Of a stretch of 64,000 bases of DNA, positions 34,048 to 41,783 are shown piece after piece. A program made the translations under genes and the position numbers. The notes beneath the pieces were generated by a model that did no database searches, was not told the DNA's origin, and saw nothing but the letters and a program-made list of their open reading frames with translations. The stretch is taken from NCBI RefSeq assembly GCF_000745775.1, contig NZ_JQJY01000002.1:186001-250000 (forward strand), written 5' to 3'. The stretch is from Flavobacterium sp. ASV13 (lineage in GTDB: Bacteria; Bacteroidota; Bacteroidia; Flavobacteriales; Flavobacteriaceae). Position 1 is the stretch's first letter. Each line of letters begins with the position of its first letter.

Positions 34048-34794
34048 ATGAAAATATTGGTTTGCATCAGCCACGTGCCTGATACTACTTCAAAAATTAA
34101 CTTCTCCAATGGTGATTCAGAATTTGATACCAATGGTGTACAATATGTAATAAACCCAAATGACGAATTTGGTTTAACACGTGCAATTTGGTTTCAAGAA
34201 CAACAAGGAGCAACTGTAACTGTTGTGAATGTTGGAGGACCAGATACTGAACCAACTTTACGTAAAGCATTAGCTATTGGCGCAAACGAAGCGATTCGTG
34301 TAAACGCCAATCCAACTGACGGTTTTTTCGTTGCAAAACAATTAGCTGAAGTAATTAAAAATGGTGGTTACGATCTTGTAATTGCCGGAAAAGAATCTTT
34401 AGATTATAATGGTGGAATGGTTCCAGGAATGATTGCTGGAATTTTAGGTTCTAACTTCTTAAACTCTTGTACTAGTGTTACTGTTGACGGAAATAATGTA
34501 AAAGCAGTTCGTGAAATCGACGGTGGAAAAGAAACTGTAAGTACTACGCTACCTTTAATTATCGGTGGTCAAAAAGGTCTTGTTGAAGAAAAAGATTTAC
34601 GTATCCCGAACATGAGAGGAATCATGACAGCAAGAACTAAAGCTTTAACTATTCTTGAGCCAGTTGATGCTCCAGTTAATACAAAAGCAGTGAAATTTGA
34701 AAAACCAGCTCCAAAATCGGCAGTAAAATTAGTTTCTGCAGATAATTTAGATGAGTTAATCAATTTATTACACAACGAAGCGAAAGTAATCTAG
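34048..34794 (+). CDS. etfB: electron transfer flavoprotein, beta subunit
   Basis: A 248-residue subunit of the FAD/AMP-containing carrier that takes electrons from acyl-CoA dehydrogenases to the quinone pool. It begins MKILVCISHVPDT and has FGLTRAIWFQE, the ANEAIRV segment and the GMVPGMIAGIL region typical of EtfB. An in-frame TTG at 34012 was rejected because it lies inside the promoter. It is followed 75 bp later by etfA. The upstream palindrome suggests control by a repressor of fatty-acid or amino-acid catabolism, which is inference. Confidence 0.94.
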   Translation: MKILVCISHVPDTTSKINFSNGDSEFDTNGVQYVINPNDEFGLTRAIWFQEQQGATVTVVNVGGPDTEPTLRKALAIGANEAIRVNANPTDGFFVAKQLAEVIKNGGYDLVIAGKESLDYNGGMVPGMIAGILGSNFLNSCTSVTVDGNNVKAVREIDGGKETVSTTLPLIIGGQKGLVEEKDLRIPNMRGIMTARTKALTILEPVDAPVNTKAVKFEKPAPKSAVKLVSADNLDELINLLHNEAKVI

Positions 34795-34869
34795 TAATCA
34801 GTATTTAGTCGCAGGTTTCAGTTTGCAAAAACTTTAAACCTAAAACTTTAAACTTTTAAACAAAAAATT

Positions 34870-35838
34870 ATGTCAATATTAATATATGCAGAATCTGCAG
34901 AAGGAAAATTTAAAAAAGTAGCTTTCGAATTAGCTTCTTACGCTAAAAAAGTAGCTGAATCATTAGGAACAACAGTTACAGCTTTGACTGTAAACATTAG
35001 CGACGTAAGCGAATTAGGTAAATACGGAGTTGATAAAGTTTTAAAAGTAAACAACGATAAATTAGCTGGTTTTACTGCTAAGGCTTACGCCGATGTAATC
35101 AAACAAGCTGCTGAAAAAGAAGGAACAAAAGTAGTTTTACTTTCTTCTACAACAGATAGTATTTATCTTTCATCATTAGTGGCAGTAGCTTTAAATGCTG
35201 GTTTTGCTTCAAATGTTGTTGGATTGCCGTTAAGCACTTCACCTTTTCAAGTAAAAAGAAATGCTTTTTCTAACAAAGCTTTCAATATTACACAAATCGA
35301 TACCGATGTAAAAGTTCTTGGTTTGGCTAAAAACTCTTACGGAATTTTCGAAAGCGCAGGAGCTGCAGCTGCAGAAGATTTCAACCCATCAATTGGAGAT
35401 AATGATTTTGGTGTAAAAGTGGAATCTGTAGAGAAAGTAACTGGAAAAGTTTCTATCGCTGATGCTGATATCGTAGTTTCTGGCGGACGTGGATTAAAAG
35501 GTCCTGAAAACTGGGGATTAGTTGAAAATTTAGCTGAAGTTTTAGGCGCTGCGACAGCATGTTCTAAACCAGTTTCTGATTTAGGATGGAGACCTCACAG
35601 CGAACACGTTGGACAAACAGGAAAACCAGTTGCAACAAACTTATATATTGCAATAGGAATTTCTGGAGCAATCCAGCATATTGCCGGAATCAACTCTTCA
35701 AAAGTAAAAGTGGTAATCAACAACGATCCTGAAGCGCCTTTCTTTAAAGTGGCTGACTACGGAATTGTTGGTGATGCATTTGAAATTGTACCTCAATTAA
35801 CTGAGAAATTAAAAGCTTTTAAAGCACAACATTCTTAA
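34870..35838 (+). CDS. etfA: electron transfer flavoprotein, alpha subunit
   Basis: A 322-residue partner of EtfB. The C-terminal FAD-binding domain shows VSGGRGLKGPENW, LGATTACSKP-like (LGAATACSKPVSDLGW), HVGQTGKPV and YIAIGISGAIQHIAGI with INNDPEAPFF. Together these are the standard EtfA signature. It is co-directional with etfB without an intervening terminator and ends at a strong terminator. Confidence 0.95.
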   Translation: MSILIYAESAEGKFKKVAFELASYAKKVAESLGTTVTALTVNISDVSELGKYGVDKVLKVNNDKLAGFTAKAYADVIKQAAEKEGTKVVLLSSTTDSIYLSSLVAVALNAGFASNVVGLPLSTSPFQVKRNAFSNKAFNITQIDTDVKVLGLAKNSYGIFESAGAAAAEDFNPSIGDNDFGVKVESVEKVTGKVSIADADIVVSGGRGLKGPENWGLVENLAEVLGAATACSKPVSDLGWRPHSEHVGQTGKPVATNLYIAIGISGAIQHIAGINSSKVKVVINNDPEAPFFKVADYGIVGDAFEIVPQLTEKLKAFKAQHS

Positions 35839-35859
35839 TCTAAGAATTCTTAATATTAT

Positions 35860-35909
35860 AGCTGCCTAAAAACAAGATAATCGTATCTTTGTTTTAAGGC
35901 AGCTTTTTT
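35860..35909 (+). terminator. terminator of etfBA
   Basis: GCTGCCT pairs with AAGGCAGC, with further inner pairing of ACAAGAT and ATCTTTGT, followed by T6. Confidence 0.85.
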
Positions 35910-36000
35910 GTTCCATATTTTTTGATTAAAATTGCACCTTTATTTTCCAATCAAAAATAGTATTAAAATGCGGCGCTAAGTGCCCTTTTTACAATGATAT

Positions 36001-36624
36001 ATGAGTCTAGTAAAATTATCCATAAAAGGAATTTCATACAGTCAAACTCAAAATGGCGCTTATGCCTTAATTTTGAATGAAGTTGATGGTGAAAGAAAAT
36101 TGCCTATCGTAATTGGCGCATTTGAAGCCCAGTCGATTGCTATTGCCCTAGAAAAAGAAATAAAACCTCCTCGCCCATTAACGCACGATTTATTCAAAAA
36201 TTTCGCAGAAAGATTTGATATTGTCGTAAAACAAGTAATCATTCACAAACTTGTTGATGGTGTTTTTTACTCCAGCTTAATCTGTGAAAGAGATAAAATC
36301 GAAGAAATAATTGATGCCCGAACTTCAGACGCAATTGCATTAGCATTACGTTTCAACGCACCAATTTTTACTTATAAAAATATTTTAGATAAAGCCGGAA
36401 TTTATTTGAAATCAAATACTGCGGACACGGATCAGGGTTCACAGGAAATTGATGATGTACTTTCGAATCCGGAAACTTTTGGTCACGAAGAAGAAACCAA
36501 TCAATCTGGTGATGTATATGCAAAACACAGCCTTCAGGAACTAAACGAACTTTTAGACCAAGCTGTTTCTCAGGAAGATTACGAAAAGGCCGCTAAAATT
36601 AGAGACGAAATCTCTAGAAGATAA
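36001..36624 (+). CDS. bifunctional nuclease (BFN) family protein with UVR-like C-terminus
   Basis: A 207-residue protein. Residues 1-135 are a BFN/DUF151 domain (LPIVIGAFEAQSIAIALE, RPLTHDLFKN, ARTSDAIALALRFNAPIFT). A linker is followed by a C-terminal UvrB/UvrC-type motif (LNELLDQAVSQEDYEKAAKIR). Homologues have reported DNase/RNase activity, but the physiological role in bacteria is unclear. The UVR motif suggests a protein-protein contact. It is followed by a 17-bp inverted repeat and then thyA. Confidence 0.9.
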   Translation: MSLVKLSIKGISYSQTQNGAYALILNEVDGERKLPIVIGAFEAQSIAIALEKEIKPPRPLTHDLFKNFAERFDIVVKQVIIHKLVDGVFYSSLICERDKIEEIIDARTSDAIALALRFNAPIFTYKNILDKAGIYLKSNTADTDQGSQEIDDVLSNPETFGHEEETNQSGDVYAKHSLQELNELLDQAVSQEDYEKAAKIRDEISRR

Positions 36625-36644
36625 ATTTATGTTTAATCGTGGAT

Positions 36645-36704
36645 TTGTTTAATCGTTTAATTGATTAAACAGTTACACGAATAAACGATTAAACGATTAA
36701 ACAA
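36645..36704. repeat. 17-bp perfect inverted repeat before thyA
   Basis: TTGTTTAATCGTTTAAT (36645-36661) and ATTAAACGATTAAACAA (36688-36704) are exact complements, separated by 26 bp that contain more GATTAAAC units. The right arm ends 2 bp before the thyA ATG. Confidence 0.7.
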
Positions 36705-36706
36705 CA

Positions 36707-37558
36707 ATGAAACAATACTTAGATTTAGTAAAACACGTTTTAGAAAACGGCAATCAAAAAGGAGATAGAACCGGAACCGGAACTAAAAGTGTTTTTGGTT
36801 ACCAAATGCGTTTTGATTTAAGTGAAGGTTTCCCGATGGTTACAACTAAAAAACTTCATTTAAAATCAATCATTTATGAATTGCTTTGGTTTTTAAAAGG
36901 CGATACCAATATTAAATATCTACAAGAAAACGGAGTAAAAATCTGGGATGAATGGGCTGATTCTAACGGTGATTTAGGACCTGTTTACGGACATCAATGG
37001 AGAAATTGGAACAGCGAAGAAATCGATCAAATCTCAGAATTGATTACCGAATTAAAAACAAACCCAAACAGTAGAAGAATGCTGGTTTCAGCATGGAATC
37101 CTTCTGTTCTTCCTGATACAAAAAAATCTTTTGAAGAAAATGTAGCAAACAACAAAGCTGCTTTGCCTCCTTGCCACGCCTTTTTCCAGTTTTATGTATC
37201 GAGTCCCGATACTGAAAAAGGAGAAACAAAAGGCAAACTTTCTTGTCAGCTTTATCAACGCAGCGCTGATATCTTTTTAGGAGTTCCGTTTAACATTGCT
37301 TCTTACGCGTTATTAACCATGATGATTGCACAGGTATGCGATTTGGAAGCTGGTGAATTTATTCACACTTTTGGAGATGCACATATTTACAACAATCATT
37401 TTGATCAATTGGAATTACAGCTTTCGAGAGAACCAAAACCATTGCCAAAAATGATTTTAAATCCAGCGATTAAAAACATTTTTGATTTTGATTACAATGA
37501 CTTTACTCTTGTCGATTATGAACCGCATCCGGGAATAAAAGGAAGTGTTGCTGTATAA
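36707..37558 (+). CDS. thyA: thymidylate synthase
   Basis: A 283-residue ThyA making dTMP from dUMP with methylene-tetrahydrofolate. Present are [17 protein letters not shown], the catalytic Cys in [13 protein letters not shown], the dUMP-binding [17 protein letters not shown] and the C-terminal [10 protein letters not shown]. It has a longer small-domain insert around residues 140-175 ([13 protein letters not shown]), within known variation. The product of the reaction, dihydrofolate, is recycled by folA about 1 kb downstream. Translation may be affected by the inverted repeat at its start. Confidence 0.97.
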   Translation: MKQYLDLVKHVLENGNQKGDRTGTGTKSVFGYQMRFDLSEGFPMVTTKKLHLKSIIYELLWFLKGDTNIKYLQENGVKIWDEWADSNGDLGPVYGHQWRNWNSEEIDQISELITELKTNPNSRRMLVSAWNPSVLPDTKKSFEENVANNKAALPPCHAFFQFYVSSPDTEKGETKGKLSCQLYQRSADIFLGVPFNIASYALLTMMIAQVCDLEAGEFIHTFGDAHIYNNHFDQLELQLSREPKPLPKMILNPAIKNIFDFDYNDFTLVDYEPHPGIKGSVAV

Positions 37559-37565
37559 AAAACAT

Positions 37566-37600
37566 AAAAAAATCCGCTTAAAAATTTAAGCGGATTTTTT
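37566..37600. terminator. bidirectional terminator between thyA and the CBM48 gene
   Basis: AAAAATCCGCTTAAA and its complement form a perfect hairpin with A/T runs on both sides. Confidence 0.85.
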
Positions 37601-37896
37601 TATACCGTCACAACACTATTTTCGCTTCCGGCAAAATCATTCCATTTATAAGAATCTGCTTCAGGCTCGTTCACATAAACACCGTCAATTAAATACTTAA
37701 ATTCGTAAATGGCATCTTTTACTAAGTCATAAGTAGCTTTAAAAGTTCCGTTTTTTAATTTACTCAAAGTTCCTTCTTCCGGATTCCAATTATTGAAATC
37801 TCCAACTACAGCAGCTTTACTTGCATCTTTAGCTTCGACAGAAAAGGTAACTTTTACTACTGGTTTTGTTTTGATAAATTGTTTCTTTAAAGACAT
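37600..37896 (-). CDS. CBM48 / AMPK-type glycogen-binding domain protein
   Basis: A 98-residue single-domain protein. It matches the isoamylase-N/AMPK beta carbohydrate-binding pattern: VTFSVEAKDASKAAVVGDFNNW, then GTFKATYDLVKDAIYEFKYLIDG and DSYKWNDFAGSENSVV (each given as position markers). Stand-alone copies of this domain are frequent in Flavobacteria; a role in binding glycogen or sensing polysaccharide is assumed. No enzyme domain is attached. Confidence 0.87.
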   Translation of the reverse strand: MSLKKQFIKTKPVVKVTFSVEAKDASKAAVVGDFNNWNPEEGTLSKLKNGTFKATYDLVKDAIYEFKYLIDGVYVNEPEADSYKWNDFAGSENSVVTV

Positions 37897-38141
37897 AACT
37901 AATTAGTTTTTAGATTGATATATCTAAAATTACGCAAAATCAGCTGAAGTTTCAGCATCTCCATATCCGATTTACGAGAATAGCAAAAATGCTTATTTAT
38001 TTTAATCATATCCATAAATTAATCCATGATAATTTTTTGATTTCAAATTCTTAACTTATTCAATAGCAAATATTATAGGATCAAAATTCCTTCTTTTCAA
38101 AATAAATTTTAACTTTATAACCTCATTTCATTTAAGATCCT

Positions 38142-38480
38142 ATGGAAAAAGAAGTACAAGAACAGTATGAATATGCCAGAAGAAGAATTAGACAAAAGAA
38201 AATCCTATATTTTCATTTTGTGCTTTTCCTGATAGGAAGTTTATTTTTATTTGTTGCTAATAGATTTTTTGGTTTTGGAGCTGGAACAAATCAAAATTGG
38301 TGTATTTGGGGAATTACGATATGGCTCTTTTTATTCATTTTACATTTTATAAAAGTCTATATTACAGATCGATTTATGAACAAAAAATGGGAAAGAGAAC
38401 AAATTGACAGACTTGTTGCACTACAACAAAAAAGGATCAGTCAATTAGAATCCAAAATAAATGAGGATACTCAGAAATAA
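38142..38480 (+). CDS. 2TM domain-containing protein
   Basis: A 112-residue membrane protein of the 2TM family. The basic RRRIRQKK segment precedes two transmembrane helices at about 22-40 and 52-75. Conserved Trp and His (CIWGITIWLFLFILHF) and a charged coiled tail (residues 80-112) follow. In Flavobacteria the domain also occurs in LytTR-type regulators, but no DNA-binding part is present here. It lies 18 bp before folA, probably in one transcript. Function unknown. Confidence 0.87.
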   Translation: MEKEVQEQYEYARRRIRQKKILYFHFVLFLIGSLFLFVANRFFGFGAGTNQNWCIWGITIWLFLFILHFIKVYITDRFMNKKWEREQIDRLVALQQKRISQLESKINEDTQK

Positions 38481-38498
38481 TTTTTAGTTTAGAATGCC

Positions 38499-38981
38499 AT
38501 GATTATAATGATAGCGGCTGTAGCCGAAAACAATGCCCTTGGAAAAAACAATGATTTAGTATGGCATTTGCCAAATGATTTTAAAAGATTCAAATCTCTG
38601 ACAACAAATCATCATATTATAATGGGAAGAAAAACTTTTGAAAGCTTCCCGAAACCTTTACCAAATAGAACTCACGTTATCATAACCCGACAAAATGATT
38701 ACAATCCCGAAGGTTGTATTATAGTCGACAGCATTGAAAAAGCTATTGCTGTTTGTCCTGAAAATGAAGATTCTTATATTATTGGTGGAGGCGAAATTTA
38801 CAATCTTGCTTTACCATTTACTGATATTATTGAAATAACAAAAGTTCATCATACTTTTGATGCGGATACTTTTTTTCCAAAAATCGACGAAAATGAATGG
38901 ATTTTAGTAGAATCTGAAGAAAATTTCAAAGATGAAAAACATCTTTATGATTACACTTACGAAACTTATATCCGTAAATAA
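38499..38981 (+). CDS. folA: dihydrofolate reductase
   Basis: A 160-residue DHFR. Motifs are IAAVAENNALGKNNDLVWHLPND (start region, catalytic acid Asp in LPNDFKRF), IIMGRKTFES (NADPH and folate contacts), IITRQ and IIGGGEIY. It regenerates tetrahydrofolate consumed by thyA. Normal length, no missing residue. Trimethoprim-target enzyme by family. Confidence 0.96.
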   Translation: MIIMIAAVAENNALGKNNDLVWHLPNDFKRFKSLTTNHHIIMGRKTFESFPKPLPNRTHVIITRQNDYNPEGCIIVDSIEKAIAVCPENEDSYIIGGGEIYNLALPFTDIIEITKVHHTFDADTFFPKIDENEWILVESEENFKDEKHLYDYTYETYIRK

Positions 38982-39011
38982 AAAAACATCCTCTTTTGAA
39001 GGATGTTTTTT
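38981..39011 (+). terminator. terminator of folA
   Basis: AAAAACATCCT and AGGATGTTTTT form a perfect hairpin directly after the folA stop codon. Confidence 0.85.
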
Positions 39012-39545
39012 AAAAAAGATTGATTTTAGATTTTGACTCTTTCGAGAAATAGTTTTGGTAAAAAAAATCACAAATGTTTAAAAACATTTGAAATAACTGA
39101 ATAACATAAATGTTAATTGAGAGCAAGTCTCAAAAACGCCTTTAATAACAAATACCACTAAGATATTAAAGGCAAGAAAATTAAAATTTCCAAAAACAAA
39201 TTTAATCCTAAGAACGTACTTTGCACTTTAAAAAGAATGTTGGTTTTAAGGACAACATTTCAAAACTACTTACAAGAACAAATGGATTACCAGCGCAAAA
39301 AAAGCAACCATCTGATTTAAGTCATTATTTAATCAATCATTAAATTTCTATCTTTTTATCTTTGACAAATTTGGACATAAATCCAGCATTGCACAATACC
39401 CACTTTTAGTGATTTTAAAAAAATACCCGTTTTTGGTGATGCCTTAAATCAGCAAAACAAGAAGACTTATAACAATAAAAGTCCTTCTTTTAAAACATTT
39501 GATTTACAATTTAAAAAAGCCAATTACAGTTAAGTTAGATTGTAT
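39012..39545. other. structured non-coding gap; candidate small RNA region
   Basis: No ORF of useful size. Perfect hairpin arms follow each other: CAAATGTTT/AAACATTTG (39071-39090), TGAGA/TCTCA (39118-39132), GCCTTTAAT/ATTAAAGGC (39138-39173) and AATGTTG/CAACATT (39236-39259). An exact -7 box TATCTTTG (39357-39364, plus strand) is followed by two 18-bp direct repeats (39396-39413 and 39423-39440, 15 of 18 identical) beginning ATACCC and ending GTGAT. Then comes an imperfect hairpin with T-run (about 39470-39493). A transcript of about 120-130 nt from the -7 box to this hairpin is possible. Confidence 0.4.
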
Positions 39546-39553
39546 TATATTTG
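39546..39553 (+). promoter_or_regulatory. ubiE promoter -7 box
   Basis: TATATTTG matches TAnnTTTG exactly, 14 nt before the ubiE ATG. Confidence 0.65.
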
Positions 39554-39567
39554 CCTAAATAAAAAAA

Positions 39568-40299
39568 ATGTCTGAAAAAATAACTCCATATAAAGACTCT
39601 TCTTTAGGGAAGAAAGAACAGGTTGCCCAAATGTTTGACAACATCTCTGGTAATTATGATAATTTGAACCGTGTCATCTCATTTGGGATTGACGTTAAAT
39701 GGCGAAAAAAAGTATTAAAAATAGTTTCTGATACTAAGCCAAAAATCATTCTTGATATTGCTACAGGAACTGGTGATCTTGCAATTTTAATGGCGCAAAC
39801 CAAAGCCGAAAAAATAATTGGTTTAGATATTTCGGCAGGAATGCTTGAAGTTGGAAAAAAGAAAGTTGAAGAAAGAAAACTATCTAATACAATTGATTTA
39901 GTTTTAGGCGATTCTGAAAATATTCCTTTTGAGGACAACTATTTTGATGCTATAACTGTTGGTTTTGGTGTTCGAAATTTTGAAAATTTAGAAAAAGGAT
40001 TTGCTGAGATTTTAAGGGTTTTAAAACCAAATGGTGTATTCGTTATTCTAGAAACTTCAGTTCCAGATAAAACTCCATATAAACAAGGATATAAATTTTA
40101 CAGCAAAAATATACTTCCTATAATCGGGAAATTATTCTCTAAAGATAACTCGGCTTATGGCTATTTATCAGAATCTGCTGCTGTTTTTCCTTACGGAGAA
40201 GCATTAAACAATATTTTGAGAAAAATTGGGTTTATAGATGTTGTGGCTATGCCTCAAACCTTTGGAGTTGCAACCATTTATTCTGCTTCTAAAAAATAG
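39568..40299 (+). CDS. ubiE: demethylmenaquinone methyltransferase
   Basis: A 243-residue SAM-dependent methyltransferase of the UbiE/MenG family. It has [21 protein letters not shown] at the start (described by its first residues), the SAM loop [13 protein letters not shown], and [13 protein letters not shown], the family signature. In Flavobacteria, which use menaquinone, it does the last step of menaquinone synthesis (menG is the equivalent name). It is separated by one base from porT, so the two are coupled. Confidence 0.94.
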   Translation: MSEKITPYKDSSLGKKEQVAQMFDNISGNYDNLNRVISFGIDVKWRKKVLKIVSDTKPKIILDIATGTGDLAILMAQTKAEKIIGLDISAGMLEVGKKKVEERKLSNTIDLVLGDSENIPFEDNYFDAITVGFGVRNFENLEKGFAEILRVLKPNGVFVILETSVPDKTPYKQGYKFYSKNILPIIGKLFSKDNSAYGYLSESAAVFPYGEALNNILRKIGFIDVVAMPQTFGVATIYSASKK

Positions 40300-40300
40300 T

Positions 40301-41008
40301 ATGAAAAAAACAGTAATCTTAATTTTATTAGTCTTATCGACAAAAGGATATTCGCAATTTGCTAAAAGCATGTTCAGCAAAGACCCTATCATTAATCTTG
40401 AAAACTGGCAAAAACAACGCCTTTATTTTGGGTATTATTTGGGCTTCAACAGCTTTGACTTTAAATTTGACTATAAAAATGTTGTGAACCAGGATATTCA
40501 AGTAAAAAAAACTACCGGATTTAATGTTGGTGTCGTAGCAGATTTAAGATTGCAGGAATACATAAATCTGCGTTTTGAACCAGGTTTGTACTATACGAAA
40601 CGTGATTTATATTATCCAAATTTTACTGCTCAAAATGACTATTTGAGAGAAGTGAACAGTACTTACATTCATTTCCCTTTATTATTGAAGTTCTCTTCGT
40701 TGCGCACAGGAAATATACGTCCGTATTTAGTTGGCGGAATGTCAACTACGCTGAATTTGTCGAGCAATTCAAAGTCTCAAGATGATAATTCACAACAAAA
40801 ATTCAGAGTAAAACCTTGGACAGCCGCTTATGAAATAGGTGTTGGTATTGATTTCTTTACAGAATATTTCATTTTTTCTCCTTCTATTAGGGGAATGTTT
40901 GGAATAACTGATGAATTAGTAAGAGACAATGACCCGAATAGCCCGTGGACAGGAAACATCGATTCTATGAAATCCAGAGCTATTTTAATAAATTTTACTT
41001 TTCACTAA
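40301..41008 (+). CDS. porT: PorT/SprT-type outer-membrane beta-barrel, type IX secretion and gliding
   Basis: A 235-residue exported barrel protein. I use the ATG at 40301, one base after the ubiE stop, because it opens the signal peptide MKKTVILILLVLSTKGYSQ. The PorT-like body has RLYFGYYLGFNSFDFKFDYKN (early strands), VGVVADLRLQEYINLRFEPGLYY and a terminal RAILINFTFH. In F. johnsoniae the homologue SprT is needed for gliding and type IX secretion (established). Its place directly after ubiE is the conserved flavobacterial arrangement as I recall it. Confidence 0.82.
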   Translation: MKKTVILILLVLSTKGYSQFAKSMFSKDPIINLENWQKQRLYFGYYLGFNSFDFKFDYKNVVNQDIQVKKTTGFNVGVVADLRLQEYINLRFEPGLYYTKRDLYYPNFTAQNDYLREVNSTYIHFPLLLKFSSLRTGNIRPYLVGGMSTTLNLSSNSKSQDDNSQQKFRVKPWTAAYEIGVGIDFFTEYFIFSPSIRGMFGITDELVRDNDPNSPWTGNIDSMKSRAILINFTFH

Positions 41009-41017
41009 AACAAATAG

Positions 41018-41746
41018 CTAACAATTTCGTTTAAATTCACTGAGAATAATTGCTGTTGCGGTGGCTACATTTAAACTTTCGGTTTTTTGCAGCTCTCCAA
41101 ATCTAGGAATTGTGAGTCGGCTTGTGACCATTTTTTCAATTTCTGCCGAAATTCCATTGGCTTCATTACCCATGATAATGATTCCGTTTTGAGGCAAATT
41201 TGATTTATAAATGTTTTCGCCGTCCATAAAAGTTCCAAAAATTGGTAGTTTTGTTTGGGCGATAAAGTTTTTCAAATCAACATAATTTACATTTACTCTG
41301 GTTATAGATCCCATTGTAGCCTGAACCACTTTTGGGTTATAAATATCTACAGTCTCTTTAGAGCAAATAATTTGGTTGATGCCAAACCAGTCGCAAAGAC
41401 GTAAAATTGTTCCTAAATTTCCAGGATCACGAATATCGTCTAAAGCCAAAATCAAACCTGAATCGATTATTTTATTTTCGGCAGGGATTTTGAATACAGC
41501 CAAACAAGAATTTGGAGTCGACAAAGCACTTATTTTTTTTAGCTCCTGTTCATTAATGAGCGTTCGTTTTGAAGACTGAACTGTTTCAAAATCATTTTGC
41601 GTGGTGTACAAATGCTCTAATTCAAAATTGGATTGCAACAATTCTTGAATTACTTTTACTCCTTCAGCAAAAAATAATTGATTTGCAAAACGTTGTTTTT
41701 TTTGATGTAAGCCTGAGATAAGTTTTATTTGGTTTTTACTAACCAT
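41018..41746 (-). CDS. TrmH/SpoU family RNA 2'-O-methyltransferase
   Basis: A 242-residue SPOUT methyltransferase. An N-terminal RNA-binding substrate domain (about 1-90) is followed by the knot domain with DDIRDPGNLGTILRLCDWFG (motif 1), IIIMGNEANGIS (motif 2) and KTESLNVATATAIILSEF (motif 3). It uses SAM to methylate ribose in rRNA or tRNA; the target base is unknown. It is convergent with porT, 10 bp apart, and divergent from the TamL-like gene. Confidence 0.93.
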   Translation of the reverse strand: MVSKNQIKLISGLHQKKQRFANQLFFAEGVKVIQELLQSNFELEHLYTTQNDFETVQSSKRTLINEQELKKISALSTPNSCLAVFKIPAENKIIDSGLILALDDIRDPGNLGTILRLCDWFGINQIICSKETVDIYNPKVVQATMGSITRVNVNYVDLKNFIAQTKLPIFGTFMDGENIYKSNLPQNGIIIMGNEANGISAEIEKMVTSRLTIPRFGELQKTESLNVATATAIILSEFKRNC

Positions 41747-41755
41747 AAAATAATG

Positions 41756-41763
41756 TACTTTTG
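41756..41763 (+). promoter_or_regulatory. promoter -7 box of the TamL-like gene
   Basis: TACTTTTG is an exact -7 match 20 nt before the TTG start and shows that no ATG upstream can be used. Confidence 0.65.
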
Positions 41764-41783
41764 AATTAAATATTTATAAACAC

